From the NCBI GenBank assembly GCA_003211535.1, contig QCSJ01000005.1, positions 1 through 55,812 of the forward strand: a DNA stretch of 55,812 nucleotides, in the 5' to 3' direction. This document shows, in pieces, positions 26,512-36,590 of this stretch (position 1 is the first letter of the stretch; the number at the start of each line of letters is the position of its first letter). Under the pieces are notes generated by a model. The model was given only the letters and a program-made list of their open reading frames with translations. It did not search any database and was not told the DNA's origin. The stretch comes from Synechococcus sp. AG-670-A05 (GTDB taxonomy: Bacteria; Cyanobacteriota; Cyanobacteriia; PCC-6307; Cyanobiaceae). Both the position numbers and the translations under genes were made by a program.

Positions 26512-27033
26512 ATGGCGGAGCAGCAACCCACCTTCCAACAGGCGATGGAGATCACCGCTGCCTGGTTGCAGCAGTGGGAGAACGAGGAAATCAGCGATGA
26601 GGTGCTGGCGGACCGAATCGGTGAAATGGTCTCCAGCCGCGACGGCGCCCGGGGATTTTTCGTGGTGAGCCTTGCAGGCGACAGCGCCCTGATGGATCGC
26701 TTACCGGATGCCGTGGTTGGGCAGTTGCGCGCCGCTGGCGCAGGCGTGGTGGACCTGAGCGTGCGCAACCTGGCCATGAGCACGGCCATGGCAGTTGCCC
26801 ACGGCCGATCCGGTGACAGCACCCAGCTAGCAGGGTCTCAACGGGTGAGCAGCCGCTGCCTGGAATTGCTGCGGCAACTGGAGCCGGCCCTGGTCAAGGA
26901 GCGGCTGGAGCAACTGCTGGAGGCTGCCGTCGACAGCACCGGTGCCGATGTCGCCTTTCTGGAGAAATGGGGCTACGACGCAGAGCAACGTGTTGCCATC
27001 AGCCAGAGCGTCTATGCCGTCGCCGAGAACTAA
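26512..27033 (+). CDS. Conserved-type cyanobacterial hypothetical protein
   Basis: This 173-aa soluble, mostly helical protein (FQQAMEITAAWLQQWENEEISDEVLADRIGEMV, then ARGFFVVSLAGDSALMDRLPD and CLELLRQLEPALVKERLEQLL) has no motif I can name. It is divergent from era, with about 80 bases between the starts. A terminator-type hairpin serving the opposite strand follows it. The composition and clean ATG make it a confident gene with unknown function. Confidence 0.75.
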   Translation: MAEQQPTFQQAMEITAAWLQQWENEEISDEVLADRIGEMVSSRDGARGFFVVSLAGDSALMDRLPDAVVGQLRAAGAGVVDLSVRNLAMSTAMAVAHGRSGDSTQLAGSQRVSSRCLELLRQLEPALVKERLEQLLEAAVDSTGADVAFLEKWGYDAEQRVAISQSVYAVAEN

Positions 27034-27050
27034 GTGCTTACTACAACAAC

Positions 27051-27076
27051 AAAAAAGCCCAGGATGAACCAGGGCT
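27051..27076 (-). terminator. Rho-independent terminator after the Bax-inhibitor gene
   Basis: On the minus strand AGCCC and GGGCT (27076-27072 and 27060-27056) flank an imperfect inner stem, and TTTTTT follows (27056-27051). It lies about 40 bases beyond the stop of the BI-1 gene, the right place and direction for its terminator. Confidence 0.75.
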
Positions 27077-27115
27077 GGAAGAGTATTGGAGACATCCAAT
27101 CAGTGTCAAAAATGC

Positions 27116-27847
27116 TCAGTCGCGGCGGCCACCACCATTCAGAACGATGATGAGCCTCAGGATGAAGATGAAAAGGTTGATGTAGGTGAGGTACATGCTG
27201 AGGGCACCTGCCAGGTACTGTTCATCCCGATAGGAACGGGGCATCGTGTAGAAGTCGACGAAGGCGGCTCCCACGAACAGAACCGTGCCAAATCCAGCGA
27301 TCATCAGCTCGAAGCTGGTGCCGTGGAACATCGCCGGAGCGAAAAATCCTCCAACGAACTGGACCACCATGGCCAGGATCAGACCAATCAAACCCAAACC
27401 CACCACTCCGGACAGGGCCTGGCCGACGCTGTCGCTCATACGACGCCCCACAACCGAGGCGATCACAAATGTGATGCCGGTGGCCAGGGCTGCTGTGCCG
27501 ACAGCCCCGACACCGGCGACCGCACCGGCAAGAGCCACCAGGCCACTGAGGGTGAATCCGGTGAGCAGGCTATAAACAGCCAGCAGTGGCAATGCCGTGG
27601 CATTGTTGCCCTTGATCGCCACGTTCTGGGCCACGAAGAATAGAACCAAGTTGCCGATCAGCGCCACCCAGAACAGGGGCATGAACATCGGCGTTGCCAT
27701 AATCGACAACCCGCCGATCACACCAACGGAGGTGAGCACCATGCCACCGCCGACGTAAGGCAGGGCTTTGTTGACCACGTTGGGGCCAACTAAGGCGCTG
27801 GATTGCGCCTCGCGGATAGCTTGTTGGAAATTGCTGCTTGCTGGCAT
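27116..27847 (-). CDS. Bax inhibitor-1 / YccA family membrane protein
   Basis: This 243-aa protein has about seven membrane helices in the BI-1 arrangement (FMPLFWVALIGNLVLFFVAQN, AVYSLLTGFTLSGL, IGLILAMVVQFVGGFFAP, and the C-terminal YLTYINLFIFILRLIIVLNGG). The DEQYLAGALSMYLTYINLFIF ending is typical of the family, which may conduct calcium or modulate membrane proteases; in bacteria the role is poorly defined. A terminator follows it. About 67 bases separate its start from phoH. Confidence 0.88.
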   Translation of the reverse strand: MPASSNFQQAIREAQSSALVGPNVVNKALPYVGGGMVLTSVGVIGGLSIMATPMFMPLFWVALIGNLVLFFVAQNVAIKGNNATALPLLAVYSLLTGFTLSGLVALAGAVAGVGAVGTAALATGITFVIASVVGRRMSDSVGQALSGVVGLGLIGLILAMVVQFVGGFFAPAMFHGTSFELMIAGFGTVLFVGAAFVDFYTMPRSYRDEQYLAGALSMYLTYINLFIFILRLIIVLNGGGRRD

Positions 27848-27914
27848 GTCGACCAGACCACAATCACTTCAGACATCCTGCCAGCGTTGACAAAGGTCTG
27901 GGGTTCGGATCTCC

Positions 27915-28910
27915 CTATCGACGCACAGGTCGTGACGAACGCTGGTCGTCGAGGCGGGCATAGGCCTCCACAACCCGCTGCACAAGCGGATGTCGCACTA
28001 CATCAGCCGACGTCAACCGACACACGGCGATGCCTTCCACGCCATCCAGCACATCCAAGGCTTCCACCAGGCCGCTGGGAATGCCGTGGGGCAGATCCAC
28101 CTGGGTGACATCACCCGTTACCACCATTCGCGAGCGATCCCCCATACGGGTCAGCACCATGCGCATTTGAGCCGGTGTAGTGTTCTGCGCCTCATCGAGA
28201 ATCACGAAGGCGTCGCTGAGGGTGCGGCCACGCATATAAGCCAAGGGAGCGACCTCGATCACCCCCTTCTCCAGCAACACCGCTGTCTTTTCAGGTCCCA
28301 GCAGGGAATGAAGTGCGTCGTAAAGCGGGCGTAGGTAAGGGTCCACCTTCTGCTGCAGATCTCCTGGCAGAAACCCCAGTCGTTCCCCCGCCTCAACGGC
28401 TGGGCGGGTCAGGACCAGCCGTTCCACCTTTCGTTCAGTGAGCATTCGCACCGCCAGAACCGTGGCCAATAAGGTCTTGCCAGTTCCCGCGGGGCCAAGG
28501 GCGAAGATGAGGTCGTGCCGCTCCATGGCATCGACGTACTTTTTCTGACGCAGCGTGCGAGGTCGCAGCAGGTTTCCGGTCTGACTGCGGGCCAGCACCT
28601 GCTCCCCCATCGCAGCGTGGTCCTCCCCCTGGCCGTTGCTCAGTGCGCCAAGCGCTGCTTGAAGGTCAACGCTTGCAACCGCTTGCCTGTCCTGCCAGAT
28701 CGGCCGCACAAGTTCCACAGCGGCAGCTGCACGCTCAATCTGAGTCGGTCGCCCGGTGATTATCAACTGAAGACCTCGCAAAACCAAAGAAGCTCCTGTC
28801 AGAGCCGCTAGGTGATGTAAGGTCGATTCGGCAGGTCCAGCCAGAGCCAGGGCCGCCTCAGGATCCGGGAGATCGAAAATGAAGCGGCTTCGAGCGCCGA
28901 CCTCAGACAC
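27915..28910 (-). CDS. phoH: PhoH family ATPase
   Basis: This 331-aa protein has an N-terminal KH-like part (LTGASLVLRGLQLIITGRPTQIERA) and a P-loop ATPase core with Walker A ALGPAGTGKTLLATV (about residue 140), LTRPAVEAGERLGFLPGDLQQKVDPY, and Walker B AFVILDEAQNTT. PhoH-like proteins are thought to take part in RNA handling, although the name comes from the E. coli phosphate regulon. It follows rpsP by 8 bases in an ffh - rpsP - phoH run. Confidence 0.92.
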   Translation of the reverse strand: MSEVGARSRFIFDLPDPEAALALAGPAESTLHHLAALTGASLVLRGLQLIITGRPTQIERAAAAVELVRPIWQDRQAVASVDLQAALGALSNGQGEDHAAMGEQVLARSQTGNLLRPRTLRQKKYVDAMERHDLIFALGPAGTGKTLLATVLAVRMLTERKVERLVLTRPAVEAGERLGFLPGDLQQKVDPYLRPLYDALHSLLGPEKTAVLLEKGVIEVAPLAYMRGRTLSDAFVILDEAQNTTPAQMRMVLTRMGDRSRMVVTGDVTQVDLPHGIPSGLVEALDVLDGVEGIAVCRLTSADVVRHPLVQRVVEAYARLDDQRSSRPVRR

Positions 28911-28918
28911 CGGGGTGA

Positions 28919-29329
28919 TCAGCTATCGCTGGATTCGGCCTCTCTTTGAAGGGCGTCTTCAGCTTTTGCGGCCTCAGCAGCAGCTGCGGCTTCCGCTTCG
29001 ACAGCTGCCTTTGCCTCAGCAGCCTGCTTGGCCTCTTCCTCGCGCTTGACAGCCTGCTTGGCTTTACCGACGGTTTCCGCAGGTCGGATAGTCTTCTCGA
29101 TCAAGCCACCGCGCTCCAGCAGTGTGCGCACTACATCGGTGGGCTGAGCACCCTGGCCGAGACGTTCTCGAAGGGCCTCGGTGTCCAGACGGGTCTCCTT
29201 GGTGCGGGGGTTGTAGAAACCGAGCTCCTGGAGCGGACGGCCGTCCCGGCGAGAGGTGCTGTTGCAGGCCACGAGGCGGAAGCTCGCTTCCCGCTTCTTA
29301 CCGAACCGCTTCAGGCGGAGCTTGATCAT
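28919..29329 (-). CDS. rpsP: 30S ribosomal protein S16 with Ala/Glu-rich tail
   Basis: S16 is a small-subunit assembly protein. The core starts [20 protein letters not shown] and has [21 protein letters not shown]. The tail after about residue 85 is a low-complexity charged helix ([20 protein letters not shown]), common in cyanobacterial S16. I chose ATG 29329 because it opens the universal MIKLRL start; the track's 51 extra residues have no family match. It lies between ffh (80 bases upstream) and phoH (8 bases downstream). Confidence 0.95.
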   Translation of the reverse strand: MIKLRLKRFGKKREASFRLVACNSTSRRDGRPLQELGFYNPRTKETRLDTEALRERLGQGAQPTDVVRTLLERGGLIEKTIRPAETVGKAKQAVKREEEAKQAAEAKAAVEAEAAAAAEAAKAEDALQREAESSDS

Positions 29330-29409
29330 CGTTGCCTTGGTGTGAAGGTTGAAAGGTGATTCAGGCAGTGCCCCAGCATCTACCAGACAATCAATATACC
29401 GTCTGACCT

Positions 29410-30900
29410 TCAGAGGTCCCCGAATCCCCGTCTCTTCTTGACCGGCTTGGTGCGTTTCGGGCCGCCACCCTTGCCGCGCCACGCTGCCGCCTGGCCAGGC
29501 ATGCCACCCATACCAGGCATTCCCCCTGGCATACCAGGCATTCCCATTCCCCCGGGACCACCCATGCCAGGAAAACCTCCCATCCCTGGCATCCCCGGCA
29601 TACCTCCCTGACTCATCTGCTGCATGAAGCCACGCATCTTCTGAAAGTCCGCCAACACCTTGTCCACATCCGCCGATTGATGGCCGCTGCCAGCAGCGAT
29701 GCGACGACGACGGGAGGGCTGACCGGCCAGAAGGTCGGGGTTCTCCCGCTCCTGCTGGGTCATCGAACCGATCATCGCCTCGATGCGCTTGAGCTGCTGC
29801 TCTCCCTGCTTGAGCATGCCGTCGTCCAGCTTGTTCATGCCCGGGATCATTTTCATCAGGCCTCCAAGCGAGCCCATGCTCTTGATCAGGCGCATCTGCT
29901 TGACGAAGTCCGAGAAATCGAACGTCGCCTCCTGCAGCTTCTTCTGCATCTTCTCGACGTCGGCGAGCTCGACCTCCTTCTGGGCCTTTTCCACCAGCGT
30001 CAACACGTCACCCATGCCGAGGACGCGGCTGGCCATACGCTCCGGATGGAAGGGCTGCAGCGCCTCCACCTTCTCGCCGGTGCCGATGAACTTGATCGGC
30101 TGGCCGCTCACCTTGCGGATGGAAAGCGCCGCGCCACCCCGAGAATCACCATCTAGCTTAGTCAGCACGGCACCGGTGATGCCCACCTGCTCATGGAAGG
30201 CACGGGTGAGCTCCGCCGCTTCCTGACCGATCATCGAATCCACCACCAACAGCACCTCATCGGGCTGCACAGCGGTGCGGATCCGCACCATCTCCTCCAT
30301 CATCTCGGTGTCGATCTGGAGGCGACCGGCGGTGTCGACCAGGAGCGTGTCGAACCCTTCTGCTTTCGCCTTCGCCAGGCCAGCGGCTGCGATGTCCTCC
30401 GGCCTGGCCTCAGCCCCAAGGCTGAACACCTCCACATCGATCTGAGCACCAAGGGTCTTCAGCTGCTCGATGGCAGCAGGGCGATAGACGTCGGCACCCA
30501 CCATCAGAGCTCTGCGGCCCTGATCCTTGAGGTGGAGGCCCAACTTGGCGGTTGCGGTGGTCTTACCAGCACCCTGCAGACCGGCCATCAGAACCACGGT
30601 GGGAGCCTCGGCAGCCTTGGTGAGGGGAGCGTTGTCCCCTCCCATCACCTCCACCAGCTGCTCATGAACCACCTGGATGAACTTCTGGTCGGGACTCACA
30701 CCACGCACCACTTCGGCACCGACGGCCTTCTGCCTCACATCGGCAACGAAGTCCTTCACCACTGGAAGGCTCACATCGGCTTCGAGCAGAGCGCGGCGGA
30801 CGTCCTTCAGCGCACCCTCGACGTTCGTCTCGCTGATGGTGTCCTGGCCTCTCAGCCCCTTGACTGCATCCTCAAACCGTGATGAAAGCTCATCGAACAT
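29410..30900 (-). CDS. ffh: Signal recognition particle protein Ffh
   Basis: Ffh binds signal peptides of membrane proteins on the ribosome and delivers them to FtsY. The 496-aa protein has the N domain ([18 protein letters not shown]), a GTPase G domain with [32 protein letters not shown] and [16 protein letters not shown], and an M domain rich in methionine ([17 protein letters not shown]). The C-terminus is a long Gly/Met/Pro repeat ([13 protein letters not shown]). No SRP RNA gene is visible next to it. Confidence 0.96.
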   Translation of the reverse strand: MFDELSSRFEDAVKGLRGQDTISETNVEGALKDVRRALLEADVSLPVVKDFVADVRQKAVGAEVVRGVSPDQKFIQVVHEQLVEVMGGDNAPLTKAAEAPTVVLMAGLQGAGKTTATAKLGLHLKDQGRRALMVGADVYRPAAIEQLKTLGAQIDVEVFSLGAEARPEDIAAAGLAKAKAEGFDTLLVDTAGRLQIDTEMMEEMVRIRTAVQPDEVLLVVDSMIGQEAAELTRAFHEQVGITGAVLTKLDGDSRGGAALSIRKVSGQPIKFIGTGEKVEALQPFHPERMASRVLGMGDVLTLVEKAQKEVELADVEKMQKKLQEATFDFSDFVKQMRLIKSMGSLGGLMKMIPGMNKLDDGMLKQGEQQLKRIEAMIGSMTQQERENPDLLAGQPSRRRRIAAGSGHQSADVDKVLADFQKMRGFMQQMSQGGMPGMPGMGGFPGMGGPGGMGMPGMPGGMPGMGGMPGQAAAWRGKGGGPKRTKPVKKRRGFGDL

Positions 30901-30959
30901 CGGGTCGGCTCAGCTGAATCTGTTCATTGATCGTAAAAAGCGGAGCAACCAAAACCTCA

Positions 30960-32921
30960 TCACTTGGAGAGGTATTCGTGCAATTTCCACTGGTCTCCAT
31001 CGCGACCAAAGATGTAAGTGATCGTGAGGCTGGTTGGTTCAGTGCGATCCATCACGATGCCGGATTGATCGGTGGTGGTATCTCTATAAGCAACCTGGGC
31101 CTTCAATTCAATGCGACGCGGCTGACGGCTGACGACGTCGAGGGATGTCACTGCAGCCTTCACAACCGTGGTGTTGCCAGCGGCGACATCCTTCGCCCGT
31201 TGCTGGTCGACGCGATCTATCAACCGCTGTCGCGCCACTACCGGCAGTTGAGAAGGCTGCCCCTGGAGAGTGAGAGCTTTGTTGTCAAGCCAGCCCTGAA
31301 CCAGCATTCGCAGTTTAGACTCATCAGGAACATCGCTCCGAAGAGGTTGCAGCTCGGGATTCACCTGGGAGATCTCCGGTTGAAGCGTTGCTTCCGGCCT
31401 CAGGGTTGTTGGGTCCTTGATCGACGGTTTGCGTTCTCCGGATTCCTGACGTTCCAGTTCGAGTTGCAAAGTCAGCGGAGCCGTTGACCGAGGTCGCAGC
31501 ATCACAGCGGCTGCCAAGGCGGCCATCAAACCCACCAACGCCGATGCCACCACCAACCGGAGACGTCTGGAGGATCCAATGGATGCCACATCGAGCGAAT
31601 CCAACTCGTCCGATATTGATGGGTCCTTGTCAGGATCGACGGGTTGCAACGAGCTGACATCAGCCGTCAGCACAGAACGCAATCCAGCCTCTGACACGGT
31701 CGTAGACAAGTTCTGACGGGCCGACTGACGATCGATGCGATCGACATAAGCCTGCACATCCCGGTCGGCAAACCAGGCATCAAGATCAACTCCGGCTGCA
31801 TCAACATCCCGGTAGCCGGGAAGCACATCCCGTTCAAGCCAGGCTCGGCAGTACTCGCACTGGGCCGCGAGGTGATCGCCCGGGTGCTCCGCCAGCCAAC
31901 GCAGGAGCTCTTGGTCGCTGATGGCGCTGAAATGCAGAGACGCCTCTGAAACATTGCCCAGGAGTAGGTCAAGGCAGCCCAGCAGGGGCATCGGATCCAG
32001 ATCGGATGCACCCAGTTGCTGCAGCTGATCGCGGGCCTGCTCAAGGAACTCCGGTTTGCGCCGGGAGTACCCAGCAGCTGCCATGGCGAACACTGCAAGA
32101 CAACCCGCTTCGATCGAGCCCTCTGCCAACCAGCCGCAGAACAAATCGATCTGCTCCTGCACCGTCAGGAAGCGACGAATCTGCTGGAAAAACGATTCGA
32201 AGTCGGCCTGCCCCATGGATGCAACTGGTGCATCGACATACAGACCATCGGAATCTAGACCTCCTCGATCGCGTACCAAACCATCCAGCAGCGAGATTCC
32301 CCGCTGGCGAGCATCGGCATCAGAGAGATCCCGGCTCAGAAGATCCAACACGCGATAAGGAAGCAGATCATCCAGCTCCTGCTGAAGGCTGGCTTGCTGA
32401 TCCGACAACTTGCCCATCCTCTGCTGCAGTTCGATGCCTTCCCGCAGCAGCTGTGCAGCGGACTCGTAACGCCGCTGCTGCTGCTCATCCCGGGCCGCAT
32501 CCCGGCAGGCGAGAGCCGCCAGCAAGGTCAGATCCGCTTCTCGACCACTGCCGAGGGCTGGCGCCTGAGGTGGCTGAAGACCCTGTCGGGCGAGCTGGAA
32601 CGCTTCGTAGGCCGCTCCGGCCTCCCAGAGCAGGATCAGACCGGCCACTTCGCTGCTGGCAGCCAGATCCAGGCCGACGGTTTCATTGGGATGAGAAGAA
32701 CTCAACGACAGAAGCGCCGCCTCATAGTTAGCCCTGGCAATCGAATCGGTCAGCAGATCAGCGGATCGCCGCAACAGCGCCTGACGCTGCAGCAAACCCT
32801 CATGTGTAAAGCCATCTTCCGGTGGACTGTCGCTGCGGGCCTGGAGACGCAGCAGTATTGAAGCGGGATCGGCGGAAGGACTGACACCCAGCAGCCGGAA
32901 ATGATCGATGGGCAGATCCAA
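30960..32921 (-). CDS. ARC6/Ftn2 (ZipN)-type division protein with J-like and IMS domains
   Basis: ARC6/Ftn2 proteins anchor the FtsZ ring to the membrane in cyanobacteria and plastids. This 653-aa protein starts with the degenerate J-like domain (MDLPIDHFRLLGVSPSADPASI), continues with a long helical region, has one membrane helix near residue 505-525 (LRLVVASALVGLMAALAAAVML) and ends with the IMS/DUF4101 domain (LVQGWLDNKALTLQG to QWKLHEYLSK). The order of parts fits Ftn2. ftsZ and ftsQ lie at the far end of this window. It is divergent from pdhA, with about 100 bases between the starts. Confidence 0.88.
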   Translation of the reverse strand: MDLPIDHFRLLGVSPSADPASILLRLQARSDSPPEDGFTHEGLLQRQALLRRSADLLTDSIARANYEAALLSLSSSHPNETVGLDLAASSEVAGLILLWEAGAAYEAFQLARQGLQPPQAPALGSGREADLTLLAALACRDAARDEQQQRRYESAAQLLREGIELQQRMGKLSDQQASLQQELDDLLPYRVLDLLSRDLSDADARQRGISLLDGLVRDRGGLDSDGLYVDAPVASMGQADFESFFQQIRRFLTVQEQIDLFCGWLAEGSIEAGCLAVFAMAAAGYSRRKPEFLEQARDQLQQLGASDLDPMPLLGCLDLLLGNVSEASLHFSAISDQELLRWLAEHPGDHLAAQCEYCRAWLERDVLPGYRDVDAAGVDLDAWFADRDVQAYVDRIDRQSARQNLSTTVSEAGLRSVLTADVSSLQPVDPDKDPSISDELDSLDVASIGSSRRLRLVVASALVGLMAALAAAVMLRPRSTAPLTLQLELERQESGERKPSIKDPTTLRPEATLQPEISQVNPELQPLRSDVPDESKLRMLVQGWLDNKALTLQGQPSQLPVVARQRLIDRVDQQRAKDVAAGNTTVVKAAVTSLDVVSRQPRRIELKAQVAYRDTTTDQSGIVMDRTEPTSLTITYIFGRDGDQWKLHEYLSK

Positions 32922-33021
32922 CGTCCACAGGTTGCCTGAGGGCGAACTTTAGTCAGTGTCTGGGGTTTTGCCCATCTCACACGGGCTGGCCCTTACAGTC
33001 ACTTCATTGATTAGGACGGTC

Positions 33022-34107
33022 ATGGGTCAGGACCTTGCGGTCGACACCGCTCCCATCGGCAGCGCGGCCGCCGGTCCCCATGCGGAACGTCTGTCCAACC
33101 TGGTTACAGCCCAGCGGGCCACGGTGGATCGCGAGACAGGCCTGGAGCTGTTCCGGGACATGACCCTCGGCCGACGCTTCGAGGACAAGTGCGCGGAGAT
33201 GTATTACCGCGGCAAGATGTTTGGCTTCGTTCACCTCTACAACGGCCAGGAGGCCGTGAGCACTGGGGTGATAGGCGCCATGAAGCGCCAGCACGATTGG
33301 TTCTGCAGCACCTACCGCGACCACGTACACGCCCTGAGCGCCGGCGTTCCCGCCCGGGAGGTGATGAGTGAACTGTTCGGCAAGGAAACAGGTTGCAGCA
33401 AGGGACGGGGAGGATCTATGCACCTCTTCTCCAAGGAACACCACCTGCTAGGAGGCTTCGCCTTCATCGCAGAAGGCATCCCCGTCGCCCTGGGCTCAGC
33501 TTTCACCAGCCGCTACAAGCGCGATGCCCTCGGTGATGCCTCAAGCAATGCTGTGACAGCAGCTTTTTTCGGTGATGGCACCTGCAATAACGGTCAGTTC
33601 TTTGAGTGCATGAACATGGCGCAGTTGTGGAAGCTGCCGATCCTGTTCGTGGTGGAAAACAACAAGTGGGCCATCGGCATGGCCCACGACCGCGCCACCA
33701 GTGACCCTGAGATCTGGCGTAAAGCGGCGTCCTTTGGCATGGCCGGCGAAGAAGTCGACGGCATGGACGTACTTGCCGTGCGTGCTGCCAGCCAGCGAGC
33801 CCTGGATCGGGCACGTGCAGGGGAAGGCCCCACACTTCTTGAGTGCTTAACCTATCGCTTCCGCGGTCATTCCCTTGCTGACCCGGATGAACTCCGCGCT
33901 GAACAGGAGAAACAGTTCTGGGCTCAGCGTGATCCACTTAAGGCTCTCGAACGCGACCTCTGCAACGCCAACCTGGTGAGCAGTGACGAGCTGCGCAGCA
34001 TCGAGATAGAGATCGATGCCATTGTTCAGGACTGTGTGGAGTTCGCCCTTGCAGCCCCCGAACCCGATCCAGCGGAGCTGACCCGATATATCTGGGCCGA
34101 AGATTGA
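33022..34107 (+). CDS. pdhA: Pyruvate dehydrogenase E1 component, alpha subunit
   Basis: PdhA with PdhB decarboxylates pyruvate using thiamine diphosphate. The 361-aa protein has [41 protein letters not shown], and the ThDP motif [19 protein letters not shown] ending [10 protein letters not shown] chose ATG 33022 ([11 protein letters not shown]) since the 22 residues before it in the track are not family-like. pdhB is not adjacent. The E3 gene lpdA lies at 41.5 kb. A strong hairpin follows its stop. Confidence 0.94.
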   Translation: MGQDLAVDTAPIGSAAAGPHAERLSNLVTAQRATVDRETGLELFRDMTLGRRFEDKCAEMYYRGKMFGFVHLYNGQEAVSTGVIGAMKRQHDWFCSTYRDHVHALSAGVPAREVMSELFGKETGCSKGRGGSMHLFSKEHHLLGGFAFIAEGIPVALGSAFTSRYKRDALGDASSNAVTAAFFGDGTCNNGQFFECMNMAQLWKLPILFVVENNKWAIGMAHDRATSDPEIWRKAASFGMAGEEVDGMDVLAVRAASQRALDRARAGEGPTLLECLTYRFRGHSLADPDELRAEQEKQFWAQRDPLKALERDLCNANLVSSDELRSIEIEIDAIVQDCVEFALAAPEPDPAELTRYIWAED

Positions 34108-34128
34108 TCCCAGAGTCTCTCTGGGATC
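34106..34128. terminator. Perfect 10-bp hairpin between convergent pdhA and sigma-factor genes
   Basis: GATCCCAGAG (34106-34115) and CTCTGGGATC (34119-34128) form a 10-pair stem with a TCT loop. It starts inside the last codons of pdhA and ends just before the sigma gene's stop. No T-run follows on either side, so if it ends transcription it is not a classical terminator; it could also protect both 3' ends. Confidence 0.5.
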
Positions 34129-35070
34129 TCAGATACCGCTCGGCAACCGCCGGGTCAGGTTGCGCAACTTGCGCAACGCTTTGAGCTCCACCTGACGGAC
34201 ACGCTCGCGGGAGACGTCCATCAGACGACCGATATCTGCCAGAGTGTGGCGCTCATTACCTTCCAGCCCGAAGCGAAGCCTCAGCACGTGCTGTTCCTGC
34301 TCGCTGAGGTGACTGAGCCAACGCCCGAGCTGCTCGTGATGAATGCGTTGCTCAACGATGTCGAGGGGTTCATCCAACGAGGAGTCGGCAATGAGATCTC
34401 CCAGGAAACTGCGACCCTCCTCCCCATTCACAGGAGCATCGAGGCTGCTGGTAGTGAGGGCCTGCCTGAGGAGTGAATCGAGCTCATCCAAGGGGATGTC
34501 CATCGCCTCGGCGATTTCCACGCGGCTTGGCATTGCTCCAAGTTTATGAGCCAGATCAAGACTCACTTTGCGGATTGTGGTTAGTCGCTCGCTCAGATGA
34601 ACAGGAAGCCTGATGGTACGGGACTGACAGGCAATGGCACGGGTCATGCTCTGGCGAATCCACCAGAAGGCATAAGTGGAGAACTTGTAACCGCGAGTGG
34701 GGTCAAATTTCTCAACTGCACGCTCGAGCCCCAACGAACCTTCCTGGATGAGGTCGAGCAATTCCAGGCCCTTCCCTTGATATTTCTTGGCAACGCTCAC
34801 AACTAGGCGGAGGTTGGCTTTCATCATCCGTTCCTTGGCCCGTCGACCAATGCGAAGCATCCGGCGCTGCTGACCGGTCAGCTCATGATCTTCAAAAGTT
34901 TTGGAACCGTCTTCGGTCAATGTCATCATCGCCTGGACCTGATTGCCCAATTCGATTTCTTCTGCAGGGGTGAGAAGTGGAATGCGGCCGATGGAGGCCA
35001 GATACCAGCTGACAGGGTCACTGCTGCGGCGGCGCTGGGAATCGATGGGTTTCTGAGCTGATGAAACCAT
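34129..35070 (-). CDS. RpoD/SigA-type (group 2-like) RNA polymerase sigma factor
   Basis: This 313-aa sigma factor lacks region 1.1. It has region 1.2 (DPVSWYLASIGRIPLLTPAEEIELG), region 2 with LDLIQEGSLGLERAVEKFDPTRGYKFSTYAFWWIRQSM, region 3 (RLPVHLSERLTTIRKV), and region 4 with the helix-turn-helix TLADIGRLMDVSRERVRQVELKAL. Its size and missing N-terminus fit the group 2 factors of cyanobacteria, often tied to light or nutrient responses. A purine-rich GAAGGA lies just before the ATG. The 324 bases to mnmA hold the promoters of both genes. Confidence 0.92.
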   Translation of the reverse strand: MVSSAQKPIDSQRRRSSDPVSWYLASIGRIPLLTPAEEIELGNQVQAMMTLTEDGSKTFEDHELTGQQRRMLRIGRRAKERMMKANLRLVVSVAKKYQGKGLELLDLIQEGSLGLERAVEKFDPTRGYKFSTYAFWWIRQSMTRAIACQSRTIRLPVHLSERLTTIRKVSLDLAHKLGAMPSRVEIAEAMDIPLDELDSLLRQALTTSSLDAPVNGEEGRSFLGDLIADSSLDEPLDIVEQRIHHEQLGRWLSHLSEQEQHVLRLRFGLEGNERHTLADIGRLMDVSRERVRQVELKALRKLRNLTRRLPSGI

Positions 35071-35393
35071 TGCGTGTCCTTCGCCGTGGTCACAAAACCT
35101 TCTTACGAAGATCGAAAAAACAGATGTGTTTTCAGCAACCTTTCAGATTTGTGCGAGCAAATCGAAACACTTCATGGTTCCGTCGCGATTAATGGAGAAT
35201 TGTCGTTAAGGGCCATCTCTTAAGACAAAGTTTCTTGTTAAAAACGTCACCATACAAAAATATTTCGGAGGGATTGTCCGGAATACCTGACGACAATTGC
35301 TGAAGTTGGACTGTCTGATGGCTGAACGGTTTGTACCAACACAACCGCTCCCACTCCACGACCCCACACACTGGAGGAAGGTCAAGACATCCG
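35071..35393. other. Divergent intergenic region (323 bases) between sigma factor and mnmA
   Basis: No ORF here is protein-like. The stretch is AT-rich and holds a bulged hairpin (35200-35228) and a GGAGGAAGG about 15 bases before the mnmA start. It should carry promoters in both directions. It is long enough to hold a small RNA, but I cannot identify one. Confidence 0.45.
35200..35228. other. Bulged hairpin in the sigma-mnmA intergenic region
   Basis: TTGTC-G-TTAAG (35200-35210) can pair with CTTAA-GACAA (35219-35228) with one bulged base and an eight-base loop. No T-run follows directly. It might belong to a leader or a small RNA. Confidence 0.35.
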
Positions 35394-36590
35394 ATGAGCA
35401 GCGCCATCAGCTCAACTGATCAACTCCCATCAGCTGCTGGGAACGCAGCGCTGAATCGGCTGCGGACCTGGCCAGGGGAGCACCGTGTGGCTGTTGGTCT
35501 GTCCGGCGGAGTGGACAGTTCCCTGACCGCGGCGCTGTTGGTAGAGGCGGGTTGGGAGGTCGAGGGACTCACGCTTTGGTTGATGAGTGGCAAAGGCGCT
35601 TGCTGCGCCGAAGGCCTCGTGGATGCAGCCGGAATCTGCGAGCAGCTCGGCATCCCCCATCACGTGGTGGATACGCGGGACACCTTCCAGCAGGAAATTG
35701 TGCAGCGGCTGGTGGACGGCTACCGCGACGGCATCACACCACTGCCCTGCTCCCAGTGCAACCGTTCGGTGAAATTCGGGCCGATGCTCGAGTGGGCCTT
35801 CAACGAACGGGGGCTCCCCCGAATCGCCACAGGCCATTACGCCAGGATCCGCAACGGCGGTGAGCAGGGCCGGCATCAATTACTGCGGGGACTCGACCGC
35901 CGCAAAGACCAAAGCTATTTCCTCTACGACCTGCCCCAAGAGGTGATGGGAAGGATCGTTTTCCCGCTTGGCGAACTCACGAAAGCCGTCACCCGACTGG
36001 AAGCGGCACGGCACGGTCTGCGCACGGCCGAAAAACCGGAAAGCCAGGACCTCTGCCTGGCGGATCACCATGGCTCCATGAGGGCGTTCCTCGACGCCTA
36101 TCTCCCTCCGCGTCGAGGAGAAATCGTGCTGAAAGACGGCACGGTGGTGGGTGAACATGACGGAATCGAGCACTTCACCATCGGCCAACGCAAGGGCCTC
36201 GGTGTGGCCTGGCGGGAACCGCTGCATGTGATTTGGCTGGACCCCGCGACGAACCGCGTCGTGGTAGCTCCCCGTGCGGAGGCGGGGCGACGCAGCGGTG
36301 TGGTGGGTGCCATCAACTGGGTCTCGATCTCCCCGCCCCGACAGCCGCTGGAGGTGGAGGTTCAGGTGCGCTACCGCAGTGAACCTGTACCGGCGCAACT
36401 TACACCCATCACCCATGAACCGGAGGATGAAGCGAGACAGCGCCCGCATCGCTGCCGGCTGCACTTCCGTGATGACCAATTCTCCATAACTCCCGGACAA
36501 GCCGCTGTCTTTTACAGCGGAGAAACGGTGCTGGGGGGAGGTCTGATTCAGCGCGACGACCAGGACCAGCCGCCAACAATCCGAGAGTAA
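35394..36590 (+). CDS. mnmA: tRNA-specific 2-thiouridylase MnmA
   Basis: MnmA adds sulfur to U34 of tRNAs for Glu, Gln and Lys. The protein has the PP-loop [15 protein letters not shown], the first catalytic Cys in [14 protein letters not shown], the second in [10 protein letters not shown], and the [13 protein letters not shown] block. I chose ATG 35394 ([10 protein letters not shown]) over the track's 35331, because a GGAGG-type site lies upstream of it and the earlier residues are not family-like. Its last 43 bases overlap the 3' end of lnt on the other strand. Confidence 0.94.
   Translation: MSSAISSTDQLPSAAGNAALNRLRTWPGEHRVAVGLSGGVDSSLTAALLVEAGWEVEGLTLWLMSGKGACCAEGLVDAAGICEQLGIPHHVVDTRDTFQQEIVQRLVDGYRDGITPLPCSQCNRSVKFGPMLEWAFNERGLPRIATGHYARIRNGGEQGRHQLLRGLDRRKDQSYFLYDLPQEVMGRIVFPLGELTKAVTRLEAARHGLRTAEKPESQDLCLADHHGSMRAFLDAYLPPRRGEIVLKDGTVVGEHDGIEHFTIGQRKGLGVAWREPLHVIWLDPATNRVVVAPRAEAGRRSGVVGAINWVSISPPRQPLEVEVQVRYRSEPVPAQLTPITHEPEDEARQRPHRCRLHFRDDQFSITPGQAAVFYSGETVLGGGLIQRDDQDQPPTIRE

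Noticed and set aside
29510-29610. Gly/Met repeat DNA in ffh as a mobile or CRISPR-like repeat
   Set aside because: The repeats are codons of the Gly-Met-Pro tail of Ffh and stay in frame, so they are protein repeats, not a separate DNA element.
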